In this document: piece after piece, positions 58,001 through 64,000 of the stretch
Position numbering within the stretch: position 1 is the stretch's first letter
How the letters are laid out: each line of letters starts with the position of its first letter
Source of the DNA: Streptantibioticus_C sp963761325
GTDB taxonomy: Bacteria > Actinomycetota > Actinomycetes > Streptomycetales > Streptomycetaceae
Length of the DNA: 64,000 nt
NCBI GenBank assembly: GCA_963761325.1
Contig: CAVXGZ010000002.1
Coordinates: forward strand, 1,302,001-1,366,000
Direction of reading: 5' to 3'
Position numbers and translations under genes: made by a program
Notes under the pieces: model-generated
The model's input: only the letters and a program-made list of their open reading frames with translations
What the model was told of the DNA's origin: nothing
Databases searched by the model: none

Positions 58001-58657
58001 GCCGGCCAGAGCGACCGGCTCGCGTCCCTGGTCTGCGCTGACCCCGGGCTGCGCCCGCAGGACATCGGCCTCTCCCTGGTCACCACGCGCGCCGACCTCG
58101 ACCACCGCGCGGTGGTGCTCGCCGCCGACCGGGACGAATTCCTCGCCGGCCTCGCCGCGTTGGGGGAGGGCCGCGCCGCACCGGGCGTGGTGCGCGCGGT
58201 CGCGGGCCGCGGCCTGACCGCGTTCCTGTTCACCGGCCAGGGCGCGCAACGGGCCGGAATGGGCCGGGAGTTGTACGACGCCTTCCCGGTGTTCGCCGAG
58301 GCGCTGGACGCGGTGTGCGCGCGGCTGGACGGCGAGTTGGACCGTCCGCTGCGTGACGTGATGTTCGGCGACGGCGAGTCGCTGGACCGGACGGCTTACA
58401 CGCAGGCCGCGCTGTTCGCGCTTGAGGTGTCGCTGTTCCGGTTGCTGGAGTCGTGGGGTGTGCGCCCGGACTTCCTGCTGGGCCATTCCATCGGTGAGTT
58501 GGCCGCCGCGCACGTCGCGGGCGTGTTGTCGCTGGACGACGCGTGCGTGTTGGTTGCCGCTCGTGGCCGGTTGATGCAGGCGCTGCCGGCCGGCGGAGCG
58601 ATGCTGGCGGTCGAGGCCGAAGAAGCCGGAGGTCGCCGCCGAACTCACCGGCCGTGA
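52034..58657 (+). CDS. Modular type I polyketide synthase, 5' part before a frameshift (module m11 and start of m12)
   Basis: Starts at ATG 52034 with GGAGG at 52024-52028 and a docking helix (MANEDRLREYLKRATAEL). m11: KS from residue 33, AT 563-865, KR 933-1410, ACP 1423-1512. m12: KS from 1532, AT from 2061. The frame fails in the m12 AT: after MLAVEAEE, where sister ATs continue SEVAAELTGRE, this reading gives AGGRRRTHRP and a TGA at 58655-58657. One extra base in GAAGAAGCC (58619-58627) accounts for this; removing it restores EEPEVAAELTGRE and an open PKS frame to the right edge. As it stands the product would be a 2207-residue protein ending inside an AT. Sequencing error, recent mutation or strain variation cannot be told apart here. 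Confidence 0.9.
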   Translation: MANEDRLREYLKRATAELTQVRQRLRAAEAADHEPIAIVGMSCRYPGGVDSPEALWRLVSEGTDAIAGFPADRGWDLRYFDAAESGGASFTREGGFLYDVADFDPSLFGISPREALAMDPQQRLMLETSWEALERAGIDPLSLRGSRTGVFAGVMYNEYASRALAIPEGVAGYLGTGSAPSVVTGRISYTLGLEGPAVTIDTACSSSLVAMHLASQALRNDECTLALAGGVAVMITPNTFVDFGMSGGLSPAGRCKAFGADADGSGWGEGVGMLLLERLSDARRNGHPVLAVVRGTAVNQDGASSGLTAPNGPSQQRVIRQALASARLSAADVDVVEAHGTGTVLGDPIEAQAVLATYGQERSGGRPLWLGSLKSNIGHTQAAAGVGGVIKMVMAMRHGILPRTLHADEPSPHVDWSAGAVELLTEAREWPRTGEPRRAGVSSFGVSGTNAHAIIEQAPPEPASEDEPAAKRSGGLVPWVVSGKTAAALHGQAARLLERLDAADPVAPVDAALSLVSSRAALEHRAVVLGSDAEALARGLAALARGEDVPAVVTRTGDMGRGEAVFVFPGQGSQWVGMAVGLLDSSPVFRARIEECERALGAFADWSLTEVLRAEGDEGAGWLARVDVVQPVLWAVMVSLAELWRSAGVTPSAVVGHSQGEIAAAVVAGALSVEDGARVVALRSRLIGQVLSGLGGMVSVALPRADVVELLAPWGEDLSVAAVNGRTSTVVSGDAGALEQLLAGCGERGIRARRIPVDYASHSAQVERIREQLLSDLAPIGPRSAQVPFYSAVTGGWADTAGLDAGYWFENLRREVLFEETTRVLLGEGRSLFIEMSAHPVLTAGLAETVEDTGARAAVLTTLRRNEGGEERWLRALAEAYVHGVAVDWTAVFAGWGGRRVDLPTYAFQRKRYWLDTLPIGLLAPDANASAPSSWRYEIGWKPVPVRSAALSGAWLLPFPAGLADDPLVAACRAALEGAGATVVPLELAPAGNDRHALAGRLGELTRERPLAGVLSLLALSEDARPDEESVPAGLADTLALLQALHDARIEPPLWCATRGAVSTGADDELTHPVQALIWGFGRIAANEYPRWGGLVDLGEAAGEREVSWLPGVLAREAGEDQVALRDSGVLVPRLARALVGEKTARREWKPSGTVLVTGATGGIGTHVARWLARSGADHLLLISRRGHAAPGAGELVAELTGLGARVTLAAADPADRDTLAGLLADIPAEHPLTAVFHAAGVVDSSILDSLTVERMGNALRAKLQVAVNLHELTRDHELSAFVLFSSLAGIFGAAGEGNYGPGNAYLDALAQHRRAHGLPATSIAWGSWAGAGMAEGDIGDAMSRHGIPRMEPELAIAGLQQALDHEDTAIAVADIRWETFSYFFTATNPTHLLDDLPELRRLAPPAPDAPQEAAADVPPLVATLLAATEAERNRALLGLVRDQVRMVLGYESVDDVEPGQPFQNLGLSSAGSVELRNRITLTTGLRVPATVVFDYPNCTELARYLGSQLLGPQARNAAPAERTVIVADAEEPIAIVGMSCRFPGGVRSPEDLWDLVRSGTDAMTGLPDDRGWDIDALYHPDPEHAGTSYARDGGFVPDATEFDAALFGISPREALAMDPQQRLLLEASWEVFERAGLDPRSLRGSQTAVFAGTGGHDYISLLSASGESTDGYLATGASPSVVSGRVAYVFGLEGPAVTVDTACSSSLVALHLAVHALRRGECDLALAGGVSVLSSPSIFVEFSSQGGMSSDGRCKSFADAADGTGWGEGVGVLLVERLSDARRNGHQVLAVVRGSAINSDGTSNGLTAPNGLAQQRVIRQALAGAGLGFADVDVVEAHGTGTTLGDPIEAQALLATYGQDRPDDRPLWLGSVKSNIGHTQAAAGAAGLIKMVMAIQHGELPRTLHVDAPSAHVDWSAGAVRLLTEPRPWPQGDGPRRAGISSFGISGTNAHTIIEQAVEPEREPAAADDRAVPGLLPWLVSGDSAEALAGQSDRLASLVCADPGLRPQDIGLSLVTTRADLDHRAVVLAADRDEFLAGLAALGEGRAAPGVVRAVAGRGLTAFLFTGQGAQRAGMGRELYDAFPVFAEALDAVCARLDGELDRPLRDVMFGDGESLDRTAYTQAALFALEVSLFRLLESWGVRPDFLLGHSIGELAAAHVAGVLSLDDACVLVAARGRLMQALPAGGAMLAVEAEEAGGRRRTHRP
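52130..56565 (+). other. PKS module m11: KS-AT(methylmalonyl)-KR(non-canonical)-ACP(SSA)
   Basis: KS Cys 52643-52645 in TIDTACSSS. AT about 53727-54640: GHSQGE Ser 54005-54007, YASH 54308-54319, methylmalonyl. No dimerisation element. KR about 54830-56210: nucleotide motif GATGGIG, catalytic Ser, Tyr (55931-55933) and Asn are present, but the stereochemical positions read VDS instead of LDD and GIFGAAGEGNY with no Trp, so neither A nor B is clear; GNYGPGNA replaces GNYAAANA. ACP: LGLSSAGSVEL instead of LGFDSLTAVEL, presumed phosphopantetheine Ser at 56441-56443. Expected product is a methyl-branched carbinol of uncertain configuration. Confidence 0.87.
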
Positions 58658-61140
58658 GGCGTCGGTGAGCCTCGCTGCGGTCAACGGGCCCACCTCCGTG
58701 GTCGTTTCGGGCGACGAGGACGTGATCGCGGAGTTGGAGGCGGCCTGGCGTGACGCGGGCCGCCGGGTGAAGCGGCTGACGGTGTCGCACGCGTTCCACT
58801 CGCCGCGCATGGAGGCGATGCTCGACGAGTTCGCCGCCGTCGCCGCCGAACTGGACTTCCAGGCACCCGGGATACCGATCGTCTCCAACCTGTCCGGCGA
58901 GATCGTCGACGCCGAGCTGATCCGCACCGCCGGGTACTGGGTGCGGCACGTGCGCGAGGCCGTGCGGTTCGCCGACGGCGTGCGGACGCTGCACGGCGAG
59001 GGGGTGCGCACCTTCCTGGAACTCGGACCCGACGGCGTGCTCACCGCCATGGCGCAGACCTGCCTCCCGGACGGCGGGCCGACGGCCGTCACACCCGTGT
59101 TGCGCGCCGGCCGCGACGAGACCCGGGCGCTGTTCACCGCGCTGGCCGTCGCCCACACGCACGGCGTACCCGTCGACTGGGCCCGGCTGTTCGCACCCTG
59201 GGACGCGCGCCAAGTCCCGCTGCCCACCTACGCGTTCCAGCGCCAGCGCTACTGGCCGACCTTCGGCGCCGCCGTGCCGGACCGCGTGCTCCTCGCCCCC
59301 GACGCGGTCGAGGAGCGGTTCTGGGCCGCGGTCGAACGCGAGGACCTCGAATCGCTCACCGGGGCGCTCGGCCTGGACGGGCAGGCCCGGCTCGACTCCG
59401 TGCTGCCCGCGCTGTCCGCCTGGCGCCGCAAGCAGCGCGAGCAGTCCACCGTGGACTCCTGGCGCTACCGCGTCGCGTGGCAGGCGCTGCCCGAGACCGG
59501 CGGCGCACCCACCGGCACCTGGCTGGTCCTCGCGCCGCGGGAGGGCGCCGAGCGGCCGGCCGCCGACCTCGCCGCGGCGCTGCGCCGCGCGGGCGCCACG
59601 GCCGTGGTCGAGACTCCCGCCGACGGTGAACCGCCGGCGCTCGCCGGGCGCCTGCGCGAGCTGGTGGCCGAACACGGCGAACCGGCGGGCGTGTTGTCGC
59701 TGCTCGCGCTGGACGGGCGTGCCGGATGGAGCGGACTGCTCGCCACCGTGGGGCTGTTGCAGGCCCTCGGCGAGGCGGGCGTGGCCGCGCCGCTGTGGTG
59801 CGCGACGCGCGGCGCGGTGTCGGCGGTCCGCTCGGACGGGCCGGCCGACCCCGAACAGGCCGCGCTGTGGGGCCTGGGCCGGGTGGCGGCGCTGGAGGCA
59901 CCGCACCGCTGGGGCGGTCTGGTGGACCTGCCGGAGAACCTGGACGACCGCGCGGGCGACCGGCTCGCCCGGGCGCTGGCCGGCGACACGGACGAGGACC
60001 AGGTCGCCGTCCGCGGCGCGGGCACCTTCGGCCGGCGGCTGCACCACGCGCCGCCCGCGGACACCACCGACCCTTCCTGGACCGCGCCCGCCGCCGCGCT
60101 GATCACCGGCGGCACCGGCGCGCTGGGCACCCGGGTCGCCCGCTGGCTGGCCGGCCGGGGTACGAGCCGCCTGGTGCTGCTCAGCCGGCGCGGTCCCGAC
60201 GCGCCCGGTGCGGCCGAACTCGTCGCGGAACTGGCCGGGTCGGGCGCCGAGGCGACCGTGGTGGCGTGCGACGCCGCCGACCGCGACGCGCTGGCGGACG
60301 TGCTGGCCGCGCACCCGGTCGACGCGGTCTTCCACACCGCGGGCGTGCTGGACGACGGCGTGCTGGAGTCCGTCCGGCCGGAGCAGTTGCGCGCGGTGCT
60401 GGCCGCCAAGGCCCTCGCGGCCCGCCACCTGGACGAGCTGACCGAGGGCCGGGAGCTGACCGACTTCGTGGTCTTCTCGTCGCTGGCCGGCACACTGGGC
60501 AGCGCGGGACAGGGCGCCTACGCGGCGGCGAACGCCTACCTCGACGGCCTGGTGGCCGCACGCCGCGCCCGCGGCCTGGCCGGCACCTCCCTCGCGTGGG
60601 GCGCCTGGGCCGGCACCGGCATGGCCGCGGACGAGGCCGACGCCGACCGGATGCGCCGGGCCGGAGTCCCGGCCATGGAGCCGGAGTTGGCGCTCACCGC
60701 GATGGGCCACGCCCTGGAGCAGCGGGACGAGTGCGTCGTCGTCGCGGACGTGGACTGGGCGCGGTTCGCCCCGCGGTTCGCCGCCACCCGGCCCAGCCCG
60801 CTGCTCACCGGGCTCCCCGAGATCCGGCAGGCCGTCGCCGCCGCGGAACCCGCGCACGACGACCCGGCCGCCGCCCTGACCCGCCGGCTCGCCGGCGGGT
60901 CCCCCGAGGAGCGCCGGCAGGCCCTGGTGGACCTGGTGCTCGAACAGGCCGCGCTGGTGCTCGGGCACGGCTCGGCCGGGGCGATAGCCGGCGACCGCGC
61001 GTTCCGGGAGCTGGGCTTCGACTCGCTGACCGCGCTGGAACTGCGCAACCTGCTCAGCCTGGCCACCGGACTGCCGCTGCCCGCCGGGCTGATCTTCGAC
61101 CACCCCACGCCCACCGCGCTCGCCGAGCACCTGAGCACCC
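56627..61140 (+). other. PKS module m12: KS-AT(malonyl, frameshifted)-KR(B)-ACP
   Basis: KS Cys 57143-57145; the downstream motif reads AINSDGTSNGLTAPNGLAQQ, varied from NQDGASNGLTAPNGPS. AT: GHSIGE Ser 58487-58489 lies before the frameshift and HAFH (58788-58799) after it, so the AT would be malonyl-specific if intact. Dimerisation element about 59310-59430. KR about 59455-60800: GGTGALG near 60106, LDDG 60348-60359, TLGSAGQGAYAAAN, B type. ACP Ser 61023-61025. Everything from 58626 on is read in the frame starting at positions divisible by three. Confidence 0.88.
58619..58627 (+). other. Probable one-base insertion (frameshift site)
   Basis: GAAGAAGCC here corresponds to GAAGAGTCG or GAGGAGTCG at the same place in the malonyl ATs of m1, m2, m3 and m5, one base shorter after alignment of the following GGAGGTC. 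All conserved AT residues upstream are in one frame and all downstream (AAVNGPTSVVVSG, HAFHSPRM, ELGPDGV) in the next. Confidence 0.88.
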
Positions 61141-64000
61141 GGCTGGCCGGCGTCCAGGCGCACGTCACCGCGGCGCCGGCGGTGGTGGCGGCGAACGACG
61201 AACCGATCGCCATCGTCGGCATGAGCTGCCGGTTCCCCGGCGGGGTCTCCTCCCCGGAGGAGCTGTGGCACCTGGTGTCCACCGGCACCGACGCGATGTC
61301 CCCGTTCCCCGCCAACCGCGGCTGGAACCTCGACGGCTTCTTCGACCCCGACCCGGACCACCCCGGCACCTCGTACACCAGCGAGGGCGGCTTCCTGCAC
61401 GACGCGGGCGAGTTCGACGCCGGGTTGTTCGGGATCTCGCCGCGTGAGGCGCTGGCGATGGACCCGCAGCAGCGCCTGCTGCTGGAGGCGTCCTGGGAGG
61501 TCTTCGAGCGCGCCGGAATCGACCCGTTCTCGGTACGCGGCAGCCGCACCGGCGTGTTCGCGGGCACCAACGGCGGCACCTACACCTCGCTGCTGATCGG
61601 CGCGTCCGGCGAGCTGGCCGGCCACCTGGGCACCGGCAACGCGGCCAGCGTGCTGTCCGGCCGTGTCTCCTACACCTTCGGCCTCGAAGGTCCGGCGATG
61701 ACCGTCGACACGGCCTGCTCGTCGTCGTTGGTGGCGTTGCACCTGGCGGTGCAGGCGCTGCGCAACGGCGAGTGCGCGATGGCGCTGGCGAGCGGCGTGA
61801 CCGTGATGGCGACGCCGGGCATCTTCGCCGAGTTCAGCGCCCAGCGCGGGCTGGCCGGCGACGGCCGCTGCAAGTCCTTCGGCGCGGGCGCGGACGGCAC
61901 CGGCTGGGGTGAGGGCGTCGGCGTGCTGCTGGTCGAGCGGCTGTCCGACGCGCGGCGCAACGGGCATCAGGTGCTCGCGGTCGTGCGGGGCAGTGCGGTC
62001 AACCAGGACGGCGCCTCCAACGGGCTGACGGCGCCGAACGGTCCGTCGCAGGAGCGCGTCATCCGGCAGGCGCTGGCCAACTCGCGGGTCGAGGCGTCGG
62101 ACGTGGACGTGGTGGAGGCGCACGGCACCGGCACCGTGCTGGGCGACCCGATCGAGGCGCACGCGCTGCTGGCGACGTACGGTCAGGAACGCTCCGCCGA
62201 GCGGCCGTTGTGGCTCGGCTCGGTCAAGTCCAACATCGGGCACACCCAGGCCGCGGCCGGGGTGGCCGGCATCATCAAGATGGTCATGGCGCTGCGGCAC
62301 GGCGTGCTGCCCAAGTCGCTGTACGCCGAGGAGCCGTCGCCGCACGTGGACTGGTCCTCCGGCACGGTCGCGGTGCTGACCGAGTCGCGGGAGTGGCCGG
62401 CGGTCGAGGGCCGGCCGCGCCGGGCGGGGATCTCGTCGTTCGGCGTCAGCGGCACCAACGCGCACGTCATCGTCGAGGCGGCCGAGGAGCCCGAGCGGGA
62501 CACGGACGGCGAGACCCCGGCGCGGCCGGCGGCCGGCGGCGTGGTGCCGTGGGTGATCTCCGGCGGAACCGCCGGCGCGGTGGCCGACCAGGCGGAACGG
62601 CTGCTGGAGTGGGCGGCGCGCTCGTCGGACACCGTGGAGCCGGCGGACGTCGCGTGGTCGCTGGTGTCGTCCCGGGCGGCGCTGGAACACCGGGCCGTGC
62701 TGCTCGGCACGGACGCCGAAAGCCTGCGGCACGGACTGGCCGGACTCGCCCGGGGCGAGCAGCCGCCCGGTGTGGTGCGGCGCAGCGGTGAAGTGGGCAC
62801 GGGCGGTGCGGTGTTCGTCTTCCCGGGGCAGGGCTCGCAATGGGTCGGTATGGCGCGGGAGTTGCTGGAGGTCTCGGAGGCGTTCCGGTCGCGGATCGAG
62901 GAGTGTGAGCGGGCGCTGGAGGCGTTCGTGGACTGGTCGCTGCTCGACGTCCTGCGCGCCGAGGGCGACGAGGGTGCCGCGTGGTTGGAGCGGGTCGATG
63001 TCGTCCAGCCCGTCCTGTGGGCCGTGATGGTCTCGCTGGCGGAGCAGTGGCGTTCGGTCGGCGTGCTGCCCTCGGCCGTGGTGGGGCATTCGCAGGGTGA
63101 GATCGCCGCCGCCGTGGTGGCGGGTGCGTTGAGTGTGGAGGACGGCGCGCGGGTGGCGGCGTTGCGGAGCCGGGCGATCGGTGAGGTGCTGTCGGGCCTC
63201 GGCGGGATGGTGTCGGTGGCGTTGCCGCAGTCGGATGTTCTGGCGCTGTTGGAGCCGTGGGGTGCGGCGTTGTCGGTCGCGGCGGTCAACGGGCCGTCGT
63301 CGACGGTGGTGTCGGGTGACGCGGCGGCGTTGGACGAATTGCTGACGTTGTGTCAGAAGCGCGAGGTGCGGGCGCGGCGCGTTCCGGTGGACTACGCGTC
63401 GCACTCGGCGCACGTCGAGCGGATCCGCGAGCGGTTGCTGGCGGATCTGGCGCCGCTCGAACCGCGCCCGTCCCGGGTGCCGTTCCACTCGGCGGTGACC
63501 GGCGGACTGCTGGACACCACCGGGCTCGGCGCCGAGTACTGGTACCGCAACCTGCGGGAGACCGTGCGGTTCGAGCAGGTGACGCGGGGTCTGCTGGACG
63601 CGGGGCGTTCGTTGTTCGTGGAGGTGAGCGCGCATCCGGTGCTGACGGTGGGGATCGAGGAGACGGTCGCCGAGACGGGGGCCGCCGCCGCGGTGTTGGG
63701 CACGCTGCGCCGCGATGAGGGTGGTACGCGGCGGTGGCTGGCGGCGTTGGCCGAGGGGTATGTGCACGGGTTGCCGGTGGACTGGCGTGCCGTGGTCGCG
63801 CCGCTGGGCGGGCGGCGGGTCGAGCTGCCGACCTACGCCTTCCAGCACACCACCTACTGGCCCGAGCCCGCCCTCGGCCTGCCGGCCGCCGGGACGGCGC
63901 AGCCGTCGACCGCGGACTCGCTGCGCTACCGGGTGAGTTGGCAGCCGGTCACCGCACCGGGCTCCAGCAGGCTGTCCGGCACCTGGCTGGTCGCCGCGCC
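58626..64000 (+). CDS. Modular type I polyketide synthase, 3' part after the frameshift (rest of m12, m13), cut by the window edge
   Basis: Continuation of gene 5 in the shifted frame, open to the last base. It begins with PEVAAELTGRE inside the m12 AT and carries the rest of that AT, a dimerisation element, B-type KR and ACP of m12, then KS, methylmalonyl AT and the beginning of the KR region of m13. There is no plausible independent start: the frame opens after a stop at 58572-58574 and the first possible start codon is GTG 58665, in the middle of the AT with no ribosome site. It should be read as one gene with 52034-58657 interrupted by a single-base insertion. If the insertion is genuine, m12 onwards would not be made and the assembly line would be broken. 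Confidence 0.85.
61200..64000 (+). other. PKS module m13 (partial): KS-AT(methylmalonyl)-KR start
   Basis: KS from about 61200, Cys codon 61716-61718. AT about 62812-63710: GHSQGE Ser 63090-63092, YASH 63393-63404, methylmalonyl. After LPTYAFQHTTYWP the sequence passes within about 30 residues into LRYRVSWQPV and SGTWLVAA, the start of a KR structural subdomain, so there is neither DH nor dimerisation element. KR type, ACP and anything further lie beyond the right edge. Confidence 0.88.
63590..63862 (+). repeat. Long near-identical repeat, copy 2 (m13 AT C-terminal part and linker)
   Basis: Partner of 18481-18753, in direct orientation about 45.1 kb away. Such direct repeats inside a PKS locus can mediate module loss by homologous recombination and are also prone to assembly error. 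Confidence 0.85.

Noticed and set aside
58665..58667. GTG as an independent start of a separate downstream PKS protein
   Set aside because: It falls inside the AT fold between the nucleophile and HAFH motifs and has no ribosome site; a frameshift in one gene explains the data better.
58230..63848. Long - strand open frame opposite the frameshift region
   Set aside because: Considered as an alternative reading of the broken m12 AT, but it encodes no known domain while the + strand keeps the PKS code in two adjoining frames.

Overview
The window is a stretch of very high-GC, actinomycete-type DNA (codons ending almost always in G or C, Streptomyces-like ribosome-binding sites). It is almost entirely one modular type I polyketide synthase (PKS) locus. 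It holds five PKS genes on the + strand (the first is cut by the left edge, the last by the right edge) and one small FkbM-type methyltransferase gene on the - strand. No starter module, thioesterase, regulator, sugar gene or extender-unit gene lies inside the window, so this is the interior of a larger cluster. I cannot name the product.

Layout, with window-local module numbers m0-m13. PKS gene 1 (2-14713): end of an ER-containing module (m0: ER tail-KR-ACP), then three malonyl KS-AT-KR-ACP modules (m1-m3). A perfect 14-bp hairpin at 14733-14764 separates it from the convergent methyltransferase gene (14784-15518, - strand). A 458-bp divergent control region follows (15519-15976), with candidate promoters in both directions and tandem G-rich repeats. 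PKS gene 2 (15977-31711): m4 methylmalonyl KR, m5 malonyl KR, m6 methylmalonyl DH-ER-KR. PKS gene 3 (31758-41315): m7 malonyl KR, m8 an AT with a YGSH motif and an A2-type KR. PKS gene 4 (41315-51994, overlapping gene 3 by one base): m9 malonyl DH-KR, m10 an unusual AT (GNSQG/FASH) with DH-KR. PKS gene 5 (52034 to the right edge): m11 methylmalonyl KR, m12 malonyl KR, m13 methylmalonyl (cut). A +1 frameshift inside the m12 AT splits gene 5.

Genes 2-5 are closely packed, have class-1 style N-terminal coiled-coil docking helices and, for genes 1-4, acidic C-terminal docking tails. They therefore probably act in gene order as one assembly line. If so, this segment builds a polyol-rich chain: three successive acetate-derived carbinols, methyl-branched carbinols, one fully reduced methyl-branched unit, then two adjacent alkene-forming modules (a conjugated diene), then more carbinols. 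This pattern suits a large polyhydroxylated macrolactone or linear polyol, but that is inference.

The points most worth checking are the m12 frameshift, the two non-standard AT specificity motifs (m8, m10), the altered phosphopantetheine-site motifs of the consecutive m10 and m11 carrier proteins, the non-canonical m11 ketoreductase, the repeat array in front of gene 2, and the signs of DNA homogenisation among AT domains.
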